Origin: Lethocerus indicus
Taxonomy: Eukaryota > Arthropoda > Insecta > Hemiptera > Belostomatidae
NCBI GenBank assembly: GCA_019843655.1
Contig: JACDQD010000006.1
Coordinates: 19,424,246-19,488,245 of the forward strand
Direction of reading: 5' to 3'
DNA: 64,000 nucleotides
Shown here piece by piece: positions 37,971-50,550 of this stretch (positions are counted from its first letter, which is position 1; each line of letters begins with the position of its first letter). The notes below the pieces were generated by a model that ran no database searches, was not told the DNA's origin, and saw nothing but the letters and a program-made list of their open reading frames with translations. Both the position numbers and the translations under genes were made by a program.

Positions 37971-40900
37971 CGTGAATTACATCGACCTTCAAAGAAAATA
38001 TCATTATATTTAAAAGGATGGTGGACCCGGGCGATAAAGGGAGGGAGAGGCAGTCGCACAGTTTTTTTTCTAAATGATACAGAGTGCAAAGAGAAAGGAG
38101 AGCCCAAATGTTATTTTAATACTTTTAATCCGGAGCCAGCCCCCGTAATACCCGACGCTTTACGCCCCAAATTCGATGTCGGGAGGTCGGGGAGAGGGGC
38201 CTAACAAGATTTTTGTAAAAAATCCAGAAGAAGACTCTATCAGGGAGTAAAATGAACGGATAAACTGCTTATCCTTGAGGATGATGGGGTGGCGGGAGGT
38301 CGGTGGCGATGGGAAGGCGGGAGGGGTAGGGGTCGCCCCGAGAGGAAATGCGAAACAGGAGAGTTGAGCTCGAGCGAGGAATGATGGAGTGAATAAGGGA
38401 GAAACCGAGAGGGAACTAGGCCGTAGCTCTCCCTTCACAGGGACCAACTAACAATAACTGTTTACCCTCTTGTAGTCGGCTAGCGGGCCCAAACTACAAT
38501 CCTTTTGTTGAGTTATTGTCCGGCCCCGGACTCCAGTTACAATGAATTACAATTTAAAAAAGTACAGGGCCCCTCCTTCCCGCCCGCCCACCCCCCCAAA
38601 CTCCTCTTTCTTCTTCATTCCCTTCGGGAATTTTCTCCTTTCTTTTCTTCCTTGTTTTTTATGTGGAATGCTACAAGAGGTTTCACCGGAAAAATTGTGT
38701 TATGTCGTTTGAGGAGGAGGGGGCTGCACTTCAAAAGAATGTGAAATTAATGAGAAGGTTTGAACCAGCATCTGCGGTTGTATAAACTGTTTTTTGGAAC
38801 CAATTGACACATAAGCCCTTGCACTCCATAAATTAATTAAATGTCCACTAATTTCAGTTTTATATACACTGTACTAAGTTAAATATGGAAAATGAGGGGC
38901 GAAGATTCCTGATTTTCAGTTGACCAATGTTTATGGAGCTATGTTTACTTCTTAATATGTATTTCTTGCATCAGGGGTACTTATACAGAAAATATTGACT
39001 ATATCTCTCTCTTTATTATTAATTTTAATTTAGCATATTGAAATTAATGTTTATGCGTTATCGGTATTCTATTGAATGTTGAAATACTGAATTTTAATAA
39101 CTAATTTCACTTCTCTTAGTAGTAAAAGTTATAGTAGTAAAGATCACGAGTTCTCTAAATCCCTGTCTTAAATAGGCCGATAATGAGGGTGTGGCGAGTC
39201 TTCTTGGTCCCATATTTAAACAGTTCCTGAGCTCATTACGGATCGGAGTTCATTTGGCGAATCGGGGAAAAGGATCAAACGACGTCGTGAAAGTTGGCGG
39301 CGTATCCTTCTGTCGGTTTCACGGTGCATAAAGTGCACGGCAGTTAGGAATGGCTGTAATTACAGCTGCGATAACGGGCCGTCTCTTATTTCAGCGGGCC
39401 TCGTATTCAACTGGGCTTAAAACACTCGAGATAAGTCCCCAGCTACACGTCTCATCGGCGGGGCCCCCGTCGCGACACTTCCCTATCCCCCCGTCATACC
39501 AATAACTTGGTTATCTGCGAGGGTTTCAAGTTTCCCCGCTTGCGGTGGGGCCAGGAGTTTCCTCCTTACTTATATAAAGGGGGAAGTTCGGGCCTCGGGA
39601 GGAGGCAGGGAGACGGGTCAAGGGACTTCTCGTCCTTATCAACTTACAAACTAATCTGACGGATCCTAAGTTCCCTGACGTCTCTCTAGTTTTTCCGACG
39701 CCGGAAAAGAAAATACACGGTATTTACTAAAGGGAACTGAGGGCGGTGTTTGGCTCTCCTGAAATTACGTTAACAGAACATGTTTTCAAGCGGCATTCTT
39801 TCCTTCAAATTTGAGCTCGTGCTCATTGAAATTTGAGTATGAATCTGAAGGCAAGGATTTTACACAACAATATACAACAATCGGATATAAGTTGGCACAA
39901 TATGCATACCATATCAATATTACGGTCCTCTATATCAGGGTCACGAATTGATTTATGAGTACATTTTCCTTCTTAAGATACTACAGGAAGAATGGGGAAA
40001 TTACTGTTTCTTGAAACTGAGAGAATGATAGTCAATCGGTATGTGATTAAATTAAACCGAGTTGAAAAAGACCACGGACGTGCATTATGCAGATGCAGAA
40101 TTAAAATTATTTTAGAATTCTACATAAATCATCAAGAATATCTCATCACAATCGTCGATTAAATATTACGTCACATCGGTCGACATTATGTAATTTATCT
40201 CTTAAATACATTTTAAAGCTTAGTCTTGATTCCATTAATCATTTATTACTCAAAGATAAGGAAAATTACTTTCCATTAATCTCCACGGGTAATGGCGCAG
40301 TAACTGCCTTATTTTTTTTCTTCCTCTGCGGTCCCCCCACGATAAAGACCTCGGATTTTGTTTCCCAGAATTCTTTTCCTAAAGGAAAGAAAATAAAATT
40401 ATTCTTCTTTCGAATATGTCAAAGCTTTAATTACAAGTATCCATCAACCGTTGAGGTGCGAACATAGAGAACTGTTTCGATTAATTAATTTTATTGCTGA
40501 TGCCAATACACAATGTCCAAACTGACAATTACATCCCGTCCTGCATAATAAATATCATTAAATTAGAAAAATCATCGAGGGTTTGGTATGCCGTAACTGT
40601 TCCAAATTTTCTGTCGGTGTCAAAATGCCATTTATATCAGAAGTTTTTATTAAATTTCGTTAAAGGAATGCTTTAGTTTTTGTTTAACTACTTTCAAAAT
40701 TATTTCAATCAATTGGTTCTTAAAATTCAGTGTCTGCTGAAATTTAAGATCACTTGAAAGAAGGTTATATCATTAGAGGAATATTATTTTCATTATGCAT
40801 TTGATAATATCGATTCTTCAATAAATTTTTGAACAATACATTAAATATACGCCTAATCTGATTAAACGTCATTTAATGTTATAAAATATCATATTCTCGG

Positions 40901-41342
40901 TCAGCCATTAATTATTCAAACATCGGCAAAATTAAAAGGACCGAGCTGCCGTTCCATTAGTCTCGCCGGGGAAAGCCCTCGTTTAATATTTTTTTTTGAA
41001 CCTCTACCATTTTTCCGGGAAAATACTTCCCTCCCTCCCCCCACCAGCACCCCGTCCCCAACTTTCTCCCGGACGTTCGAGGAGGCGGAAAAAATAAAAA
41101 TAAAAATCTCCTCTCGCTCTCACCCTCTCTCGCTTTCTTTCTCATTCTACCAGGCGATTTTCAGCGTTTTCCAGACGCCGCTTTCCCCTCCCCCACCCCT
41201 CCTACACTTTTCCGGAGTGGAAATTGCTCCTAATGCCGGGGGTGTTTAACGCGAATTGGGCCCCCCTCAACCCTCCTCGCCTTCGCCTCCGTCGCACTTT
41301 TAGAGGTAGCCGGTTTGGTAGCGGCCTACGGGGGCGGATGAT
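37971..41342. other. Gene-free mosaic
   Basis: GC-rich blocks at about 38020-38760, 39171-39740 and 40951-41340 are separated by AT-rich DNA (about 38761-39170 and 39741-40950). The 39171-39740 block carries a 14-bp homeodomain-type palindrome and a TATATAAAGG. No coding exon was recognised. Confidence 0.55.
39353..39366. promoter_or_regulatory. Perfect TAATTA-centred palindrome
   Basis: GCTGTAATTACAGC is a perfect 14-bp palindrome with a homeodomain TAATTA core, overlapped by the E-box CAGCTG. A direct-spaced GTGCATAAAGTGCAC lies just upstream. Paired-type homeodomain dimers bind TAAT-ATTA palindromes, so a regulatory role is possible but unproven. Confidence 0.4.
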
Positions 41343-41352
41343 GGGGGGGGGG
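41343..41352 (+). repeat. G10 homopolymer
   Basis: Run of ten G in a GC-rich block, part of the plus-strand G-run set. Confidence 0.85.
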
Positions 41353-42165
41353 TTGGAAATTTGGGACGATAAAAACTAGGCGCCGCCTTCTCTTTTAATA
41401 TTTCAATCCGCATTTCTCAACTTTCGAGAAACCGGTAATCGCGAAAGCTGAATAATTGACAAACTCATATTTCCACTTCCCATCGAATTGCGTATGTGTC
41501 AGCATACACCTTATCAGAAATAAAAATATGTCCTAGGATACAGGATTTATTTTCGAAATGGAAATATTTTGATATAAGTTGTTTGAATACCATTACATGA
41601 AGTTTTGGAATGTTAATAATTTTAATTTCATTGATTACAATGAAAACTCGTTTTTATTAGTTTCCGTAAAAGGATTTTTAATCCCTAGATGTCCTTCATG
41701 TTTTAGCTTTTATTATTCCTCTTCCCCGGGGAATAAATTTTAATTTCTACCCACCGATATTGGAAATATTCATGGCGCAATACCGTTTATATGACGAATA
41801 GATAATACCCGGTAATAGAATGATTAGAATTTCAATCTTTCCGGCTGGACACTCCAGATAGGAACACAATAGCTAATATAGCGAGGACATCTGCATTTCC
41901 TTCAAAGGGTGCAGGGGTCGGGAGTCATCCTTTGTCCTCGAGAAAATACATTTTATTTTCTCTCAGACTTTTTCATATTGGCTAGGGCCAAGAGAGAAAG
42001 CCGATATTAAAACTGGAAAAGATTTTATGTGTCACCGCTCCCAGTGAGTGCCGCTACTTTTATTAGTTATTTATAAAATATCCACTTCAGAATTTTCGTG
42101 AAAGAATGCATTTGAAATGTGCATCGTCATTTTTTCAAAGTAGTCATTGCATTGTACAGAAAACA
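41353..42165. other. No gene seen
   Basis: Short GC-rich tail and then AT-rich DNA with scattered stop codons up to copy 2 of the inverted-repeat family. Confidence 0.55.
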
Positions 42166-42518
42166 ACAGATTTCATATTAGTTTAACATACCTGTTTTGT
42201 GGTCTGGGAGGGGTTTGAATACCGTAGATTATGTACCGTTTGTTTCTGTCTCCTCTCGCTGGTTTGGTCTTTTGCTAGACCGGTTTCGGCTGCTCGCCAT
42301 TTTCAGCCGCGGTGTTAATCACTTTTGACACTTTAGATGTTTTTTGGGCATCTCACTGCACTGACACTGTCACTTGTACTGTCTACTAAGGTCGATTATA
42401 ATATATTTTAATATTTCAGTTATTAACATTATTAAAACGCGTAGTGTTTCAAAGGTGGTTTCAGAGGACCGAACCAGCGAGAGGAGACAGAAACACACGG
42501 AATCTACAGATTTCATAT
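42166..42518 (+). mobile_element. Inverted-repeat family, internally deleted copy 2
   Basis: A 327-bp element (42179-42505) lies between perfect 13-bp direct repeats ACAGATTTCATAT at 42166-42178 and 42506-42518, read here as a target-site duplication. The left end starts TAGTTTAACATACCTG. The left arm runs to about 42382 and ends in the CACTGACACTGTCACTTG type sequence. About 80 bp of internal DNA related to 59478-59540 follows, then only the last ~35 bp of the right arm (ACCAGCGAGAGGAGACAGAA onward). The duplication may be 11-13 bp because the last right-arm bases (CTAC) overlap its start. No protein is encoded, so mobilisation would need an enzyme from elsewhere. The superfamily is not established; a foldback or Mutator-like origin is possible. 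Confidence 0.75.
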
Positions 42519-45500
42519 GCATGATAGACACAAATAAAATTGAATGATGACACAACAAATATTCAATCGGAAGTAAAATAATTAAGAGAAATGGGAAAAA
42601 TGCTTTTACGTTTTATTCCTCCAATTTCGGCTTCCATTGGGAAGTAATACCTACGTCTTTGGGATCGCTTCGCCCATTCACCATGCCCAGCGGATTTAGA
42701 TTTTAATTCATTAATTTTAATTCAACGAACCCTTTCCAGTGGGCCGTAATATGAATCGAATGAGGGTCCGAGCGTTCTGTGACGATCTCGGAGTCATTGA
42801 TTCCATACCCATAATCCGTTCGAAGAGGCTTCCTAGTGGGGCTAACAAAAAAATAAGGGAGTTATCTTCGAAAGGAAAAACAGATATCATTTTTCCGTGC
42901 TGGCGGATTTTCCCCTCTGGAAAAGGGCGGAAGACGAACGTTATATTTATTTTACGCCGATGGGGCCTTTGAAACGTAAATCCGACCCATTTCCAACTCG
43001 CTACGCAGTCCACTCAGTTTACACACATATGAAACTTAAGACTCAGTTGAAAACTCGCGATACTATTTAAACAGAATGTTCGATACATTAGAAAATATCT
43101 GTAAACACTAAAAATTCGAAATTACTAAATAATTTACATTTCAATTACATAGATTTTATACCTTATATATAAAATAATTGCTGGGTGTAGTATAAATATT
43201 AATGCAATAAAAGTCAACATTGTATCAATTAATTTAATTTCCACAAATAAATAATAAATCAAATATATTATACATCATGAATCCATGAATTTCTCGATGT
43301 TTATGTAAATCATTTTAATGACATTCACGATATACTGTTCCTTTACAGTAGACGTAAATTGTGTATTACTTTGGTGCAATGCTCATTTAAAGCTGTATTC
43401 TTTCTACGAGAAGATAGAACAAGATTCTGTTTATTTGTAATGGGACGAATGGACGTTGATTTGCATCCTTTAAGAGAGATCTTACCGCGAATGTATTTTA
43501 TCTTCAAAAGGCAGGAGGTCAGGTTCGCCGGTGACTGTCCCACTTGAAATAGTAAAGGGCATGAAACTTCGAATATGAAAACCATCGGCGGAGTATTCTT
43601 TATAAAGTGGAGGGAGGGGGAGATCTGGGTCAATTGTGATGCCGCGACGTCTTCTTATCTCCGATGGGTCATTCTAGTGGGAGTTCTGTTTTTTATCGTC
43701 TCCACGAGCTTTTTTCCCTCCCCCTTGTCTATTGCGGACAGAAATGTCATTTTTAATCGTCGACTCAGGTTCTCGAACGTGTTTTATCAAGATTCAAAGT
43801 ACCCCCTCAGTTGTGTTTAAATAAAGATGTTCGCCTGGTACTAGGTAGACTACGCCAATAATACTTTGCTTAGAACTGAAGTTGGTTGCACAATTTGATG
43901 AAATAGTAATTTATTTATTTAAACTGAGCGAACTTCCGAGACAAAAATACACCCTAATTGATATCGTTAGAATTACGTACCCACTTCGTAAAATTAATGG
44001 TGCCAAATATAAGAACTTTAGTGTGAACATTATCGACAATGCTCTCTCCCATGTACTTGTTGGCTTTGGATGGTTGATTCTCTCTCAGGATTGCTTGGAA
44101 TCATTGACGTTCTTTCAGTGTCATAATTATACCATCGGCGGTTTGGAATTTCACGTTTCCAAGGTGACGTTACCTGTCCCATTACCATTCAGAATTGTTC
44201 GCGATGTGGTTTAATCCTTTAACGTTTACGCGCCCACTTGTCATGAAATTCCGGAACTTTGGGCAAAAACCCGTCACGCATATCGCGTGAGCACTGAGCA
44301 TTCGTCTTTGTCTTTCGACTGTGCTTCGGCCCCGAATATAATTCTATCAACTTCTTGGGCATATTAATTCTGGGCTTATTGTATGGGGGCAATACCCAGC
44401 CTTCGACCCCCTCAGGCACACTCTGAATCCTCTGCCAAGCCACAAACGCTGAAGCCACAATCGGGTGTATACGTCTCTGGATCCGAACTCTTGGCCCGAA
44501 TCTCTCATATCTGCAGGACATTTTACTCTATACCATTCTATCGTCAATATGACTATTCATCGCTATTAATTTCAATTCACATTTGGAATATCCCACTGTA
44601 TTATTCAATTCACCTTCATATTATAAATGCAATTGAATAGGATAGCGTGAAGCCGAAAAATAAGACAGATCTAATGGGAATAATCACACGAACAGTAGCA
44701 TACAGGACTTTCTGGAAGATTTTTCTTGATAATACGATTAATAATAGCTGGTACATCGTAGCTGGTACAATTTGAAACAAAATCGGTCAAGTTTAATTAA
44801 GCTCTGATTTTAAGTTGCCGTCATAGCTAAATAAAGTGAATTAAAATCATACAGCCAGACCGAATTAGATTGCTGTTACCAAGTGGATAGGATCACTAAC
44901 ACGTAATCAATATTCTCCTTCAGTCCACTTTCAATAGGTATATGCATAATTACAAATTATAAAGAGAGGCCATCAGTATATTTGAATACCGACAGACTTA
45001 ATTTGGAATGATCACGGCGGAGGGGAGCGAGCTCATTTGCCAAATTAATAATCGAGAGTAGTACTGTATACGGAATAAGGCGGGATTAAACCGGCAGTAA
45101 GGATGCGGAAATATAGGCGGGGCCCGGTGCAACTAGTCGCCAAGTGCGAGCTTTTCACCAAAGGCTTGACCGCGGCCTCTAAACCCGGTGCAGAGGGTTA
45201 GAGTACACTGCCGAGAGTGGTTTCTGCCGGGATCCATTAGGCAAATGGCCTGTTAATAATAAAAACTGGCTCGCACCCATCAAACTGGGCACGAATTGAA
45301 ACTTCCGAGACTAGCCGATATTAATTCAAACCTATTCCTCCGGCCTAATCATTCGACCGAATAGCCGCCCATCATCCTTGACTTGTATTGGTCGCAAACC
45401 AGAAAGTACAATATATAGGAAGCATTTCTGAAATGTACTCTATTTTTAATAGATACTATTATTTCATACGTTGATTATGTAGGGTTGATTGAATATTGCA

Positions 45501-45975
45501 ATTCTATAGTCTATGTCCAGATCAGATAATTATCAGATTTATAAGGTCTGGAGTATACTCAAATCCTTTCAGGGTTCCGTGTCAAACCTTCATCATCTAC
45601 AATATATTATTTCAGGTATATTCCGTTCGGTAACGCTTCAGTCAATCCACCATATTAAATATATCGGAACAGCAATGTTAAATAAGGAATATTATCTGTA
45701 CGTCATTTCGATTGCACTCAGAAATGATTTTATGTAATCAACTAGTTTTAAATCTAATAGAGTCCAAACCAATAGTCGTAATTACTGATAAATGTCATGG
45801 ACGAGTATAATATTAAACTTTTCCTGTAGGACAGTCTATGACCAAGATTCTCACACAAGGTAGTAACTTAAAATTCATGAAGTTGAAAAGAATTCATCCC
45901 TGTAGTATAGATTAATCATGCACTGTATATGCAATATTAAAGATAACAGATTAAATGCAATACCCACTATACGAT

Positions 45976-45977
<2 letters not shown>
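42519..45977. other. Gene-free mosaic
   Basis: Moderate or GC-richer blocks (about 42641-43010, 43560-43760, 44219-44520 and 44991-45400) lie among AT-rich DNA. A 110-codon frame at 43882-44214 and a 100-codon minus frame at 44219-44521 resemble no family. The block at 44991-45400 has several TTAATAAT/AAATTAAT cores and looks like a regulatory-type non-coding block. Confidence 0.5.

Positions 45978-46018
<41 letters not shown>
45978..46018. repeat. (TA)n microsatellite, 41 bp
   Basis: Uninterrupted TA array in AT-rich DNA. A reading frame through it is artefactual. Confidence 0.95.
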
Positions 46019-46019
<1 letters not shown>

Positions 46020-46834
46020 CAATTACATGAACGCCTATTCCATAACTAATTGCATAATAATCATGTAATTGGTGCACACAATAGATCCAGTGGCCAACTA
46101 TCTGCATATCCCTTTGTGCATTATGATTAGGTGAAACATGTAGAAATAACAGCATGTTAGTAAGTCAAACTTATCTAAAATATTTGTATATAATATAATT
46201 ATTATATAATATAATGACATACCTATTATTAAATAATAAATAAAAAGCTAAATTATTAATTTATGCAGTCATTAAAGAAAAAAGTAAAACAATTTAAATT
46301 GATGAATGAGACAAAACGCAGATTATCTAAAAGTTAGAATGATAGTTCTATTTAGTTCTTTTATAATTATCCACAAAAACCACGAGGAAAAAGTTAGGGG
46401 GGAAAATAAAATTGAAGGGCTTGCAAGAAAGAAATGTTTCCCTTCTCACACCCCTCACTGAAATATCCTGAGAGGGACCGATATAATTCAGAGATGTAGC
46501 GCGCCATAAACTTGAAACTAAGTGGATCTAATAAAGAATGTTTCCAGGGGCCGAGGCCTTGTTATTTTGCGAAAATTAGAATTGAGACGCCCCCTCCGAT
46601 GGGCCAACTTTTTTTTTTGCTGATTACTTTCGCGCAGAATGTGGCCCTTGGACGCTGTGATCAGTTAAGGAAGTTTGAAATTAAATAACGCGTTTATGCA
46701 ACTGAAAAACAAGAAATCTGAAAGTATTTCACAGTAGTTTAGAATTATCTCAAAATTGCATCTAATTCCTAGAATTTATCTAAATAATATTGACTTTCTG
46801 GAATCTAATAATAAAATGGTTATATTTATATTAT
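46019..46834. other. AT-rich, no gene seen
   Basis: AT-rich DNA with one short GC-richer patch (about 46381-46660). Around 46190-46215 is an AT palindromic patch of TATAATATAAT units. Nothing else is supported. Confidence 0.55.
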
Positions 46835-47340
46835 AAATATATTTTTTAAATACTTGTTTTGTGGTCTACGACGGGTTGGAATACCGTAGATTTCGTGTGT
46901 TTCTGTATCTTCTTCTCGCTGGTTTGGTCTTTTGCTAGGCCGGTTTCGGCTGCTCGCCGTCTTGGATGTTTTTTGGGCATCCTCACTACACTGTCACTGT
47001 CACTTGTACTGTTAGACGCTATATGTAAGGTGCTAATACTAAAATGTAAGACAGACCTTTGTTGCGAGCTAGTATTAGGTGCGCCGTACCAATGAAACTA
47101 GTAGCGCATTAAACTGAACACACTACGCACTTTAATAACTCAAATATTAAAATATATTATAACAGATCTTAGTAGAAGTACAAGTGACAGTGACAGTGCA
47201 GTGAGGATGCCCACACATCCATGCCAAACATCCAAAGTGGCAAAAGTGACTAACATCGCTACTGATGATGGTGAACAGCCGAAACTGGTCTAGCAAAAGA
47301 CGAAGCCAGTGAGGGGACACAGAAACACACGAAATATATT
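46835..47340 (+). mobile_element. Inverted-repeat family, fullest copy 3
   Basis: A 488-bp element (46844-47331) lies between 9-bp direct repeats AAATATATT at 46835-46843 and 47332-47340; these are AT-rich, so chance is possible. Order: left terminus related to TAGTTTAACATACCTG; left arm 46890-47010; internal segment of about 165 bp (47011-47176); right arm 47177-47335. The right arm is the inverted complement of the left except for an extra ~38 bp that the left has lost. Both arms carry GACAGTGACAGTG-type repeats at the inner edge and CAGAAACACACGAAAT at the outer edge. The left end alone has ~45 further bp. Long arms plus 9-bp duplications and no protein point to a non-autonomous foldback or Mutator-like element. 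The 78-codon frame at 46859 is repeat DNA. Confidence 0.75.
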
Positions 47341-50300
47341 GTTATTTATATTCTGTTTTGATTGAATAAATCATACATCTAGTCATTGTCAGAAAATGTT
47401 CTGGGTTACCGGTACATTAAATATTTCAACAAATTCAACAAGATTAGATCAAAATATTTATAACTGTTTTTTCAAATATATAAAATACATTTTTGTTGAA
47501 TATATCAAGTCCTGATCAATAGTCACATCAAAGTTTTATAGCGTTGCACTTTAAAAGGAATATACTAGTCGGACTTAGGCCGAGTGAATGACACTTATGA
47601 AATTTTAAGACACAATATCCGTGCTTTCCATTGCATTCGTTCTTTCTATTGATCGGCGCGAAACGGTTAATTGCGACTGCCATAATTGCGGACCAAAACG
47701 AGCGTGTTCTTAAACCAATGTTTCGAATATTAACGCTCGTCCCGCCAATTTCAAAAGGCTCAAAGTGCAATGAGACGGTGGCGCCTGTGCGCGGGCACGC
47801 CGCTCCCATTAAACTCTCGCCCTCGCACCCCCCCTTCCCATCTCACCAATCGAGTTATTTCCCATTATCTCGGCTATTAGCAATTCTCCACCGTTGCCTC
47901 GGACCAGCGCCCAGTGAAATATCGGATTTCATTCTCCATTGTCCAAATCATAAAGGCGGTGCCAGATAACGCTGGCCCGTACATCATAGGCGTCAATCCT
48001 CCGCCAGTCAGTCTACAGTTAATGGCCCCTACAACTCAATTACCGCCACCACTCCGATCTTCATTTCCTGAACAATTCCACAGTAACCGGTGCAACGGCA
48101 TTTATCCAGTTGCAAAACGATTTTGAGAGAATGTTTACTCTGAAATACGCTAGAACTGTCTAGTGTCCCATTTAAAAACGACTTCACTTTTACGGTGGAA
48201 TGACGCTTCTTTGGATGACCTCAGGCAGGAGGTGTTAACCACCTATTCTTCCGAAATTCTCCTCCTTTTGGGGATAGTTCCAGTACAAACAGGTCCATTC
48301 CTTACCCAATGGTTCGATGGAGCTCCCATGGGTGTTCTTAATGGGTAAATCTTAACAAGGTTCCTGTTTCTCGGGACTAGACTCATGCTACGTTGGATTT
48401 TACCCAAACGACATCCGTATTACTAACTCCCAAAATACAGACATTCCGGGTTATTTCTTTTTAAGCTGCCACTGAAAAAAATCGGTGCCCTCTGTACGGG
48501 GCCAAGTGAACGGTTGAGCGGTGGTGGAGTGCGTGGATAGAATAGTGCTGGGTTTAGGGGTGGTACTAACTCGGCTTTATTGGTTTAGCCAGCTGATTGA
48601 TGGCCAAATAGCGAGTTCGCGGGCTGTTTTTTTTTCTGTAGACTGTACCCTCCTCCCCCACCGCACAGCAGCGACCTCCTGCGCGCCGGCCTCCTGCTAG
48701 GATTGTGCCAGGAAGCCTCTAATGACTTTTGCAATTAGTCGGGTTTTTGTACACAGCAAGGTTCTCCCCTCCCCTGGGGCGGCTTGATCAAACACTGGTT
48801 CCTCTCCGCCCACCAAAACACGGTAATATATCCTCTGTAAAATCCTATAATCTCTTCCTTACCGCTTGCCGAAACTCTCATCTTACTTTATTCGTTTATG
48901 GAGCGTTAATAGTATATCTTGAAAACTAAGATTTCGTTTCTGTTTTTCTAGCGTACTTTCTAAACATAGACTTAATAGAATTGTTAAACAAATATAGCCT
49001 AAACTCCAAGGATTCGGATTTTTTACGTCCGCAACGGAAATTCAATTAATACCGATAGCGTTCTCAATTGTTCGGAAACATGATCTCCAGCGACTTATAA
49101 ACCCCGTGCATATTGCGTTATCCCAATTTCTGAGGGTAGAAAAATCAACCATTGAAAAGTCACTTCATTGAAAGACTTTTTACTTACGGAGATCAGAAAT
49201 CAGAATACAACTCTGCATCCGGACTAAGCATTGTGCTAGACTAGTTTGATATGATCCCACAATTAAATTGGGGAGACGAATCCTCCGGTTCCAAACGGGC
49301 TTGGAAGTTTTCACGCTTATGAATGCAGTCTGCAATTTCAGACGGGAAGCTAATCTCGGCTGAATTCGCTGTTGCGGCATCGGAGCGCATATTTGAATAT
49401 TCCCGGGGTGAAGTCTGTGTGGGAGGGCAATAAAAGCGTCAGTCTGTGGGTTGCCGGAGTGTAGGAGACCGAAGTCTGGAACGGGGGCCTCTGATGGATC
49501 GATAGAGCGTCGGCCCACTGGCCCACTCCTCGTTCTGATTTATGGCTGTCACTTCAATCCACTGCCCTCCGCCCCACCGAGGAGGGCCCGGGGACCGCTC
49601 TCGCCCCAACATTCTTTTACGCTATTTCCCAAGCGGTCCGACCCTGCCGGGGGGAAGGGCATCGGCAACTTCCAGTCCGGATCCTCCGAAACTGTACTCA
49701 ATTTATACAAAGCCGTTTTAGATTAGATGGAGCCGGCGTGATATTTGAGTAAATTTGAAACGTTGGAACTCTCGGGAAGCACAAAATAACAGTATACATC
49801 TCTTACAAAACAATAAAACGCACAATCTTTCGTCTTACACTGATGAAATAATACAAAATAATAATTGAATTATTTAATCTTGTAAATGATCACATACGAA
49901 GAAGTGAGCAGTATTGTACTGAATGAATTATTCAGCTTCGGGATCACTCGCGCGATTCCCTAACCCTCTATCTTTCGTGTCCAAATATCCAATCTGTCCA
50001 ATATTGGTTAGTCACACCACACTTGAACAGAATAATAACTATGTTATAGTAAAAAATATTATAGATGCGCACACGTTGAAATAGTTGAAATTGTACAGAA
50101 CTCTTGGAAATTGTAATTAAAACATTGGGAAGCGATATTCGTTTGCGTGCCGGTGGGTCGCTCACTAATTAAAAACGAGGTGCTCCGGTGTAGGACTGGA
50201 AATGAAAGTCCCATCCGAGTCTCCGGATCAACGAGATGGAGCTTTAAATCAGTTTTAGTCGCCAATTATTAAAGCATTTCCCCCCCGTTCGAGTTTTCTA

Positions 50301-50514
50301 ACGGAAGAAAACTGTAAAGTGGGGCGGGGGAGATGTCCCCTCCTCATTCCCGCTTCATAATTGGAAAACGGTTATTGGAGAATGACGTCCCAACTACCCC
50401 AACCACCGCAGCTCTTCCCACCCCAAAGTGTCGGCCAATCGGAGTGTTGATGGAAGAGGCATTGTGGGCTGATGAGTTGTTTGGAATGTGTGGGGGTGGG
50501 GGTACAATTAAGTG
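47341..50514. other. Gene-free mosaic
   Basis: GC-rich blocks at about 47561-48130, 48451-48830, 49181-49740 and 50101-50514 with AT-rich spacers. The longest frames (112 codons at 47631-47969 plus and at 49180-49518 minus) overlap other frames and show no family motif. Confidence 0.5.
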
Positions 50515-50550
50515 TATATAAACATCTGGCGCTAATAGAAAAACTCAGCT
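50515..50550 (+). promoter_or_regulatory. Candidate core promoter (TATA + initiator-like)
   Basis: TATATAAAC at 50515-50523 is followed by CTCAGCT with its A at 50547, about 32 nt downstream, the spacing of an insect TATA and TCAGT-type initiator. GC-rich DNA lies upstream. A 39-codon frame beginning at the ATG at 50594 follows but resembles nothing. A chance combination is quite possible. Confidence 0.25.

Noticed and set aside
37783..38107. Tyr-Ile repeat proteins around the TA arrays
   Set aside because: Products of the TA microsatellite.
39572..39620. TATATAAAGG as a core promoter
   Set aside because: Good TATA match but no initiator 28-34 nt downstream and no exon following.
43882..44214. 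110-codon frame
   Set aside because: No family resemblance and no neighbouring exon. Length is within chance for 64 kb in six frames.
46859..47095. Cys/Leu-rich open frame that recurs at 34857-35093 and 60400-60627 (minus)
   Set aside because: All three lie in arms of the inverted-repeat family. The shared frame follows from shared DNA, and one arm also reads open in reverse, so it is not evidence of a host protein.
47631..47969. 112-codon frame overlapped by a 93-codon minus frame
   Set aside because: Both strands are open because stops are rare in the GC block; neither product resembles a family.
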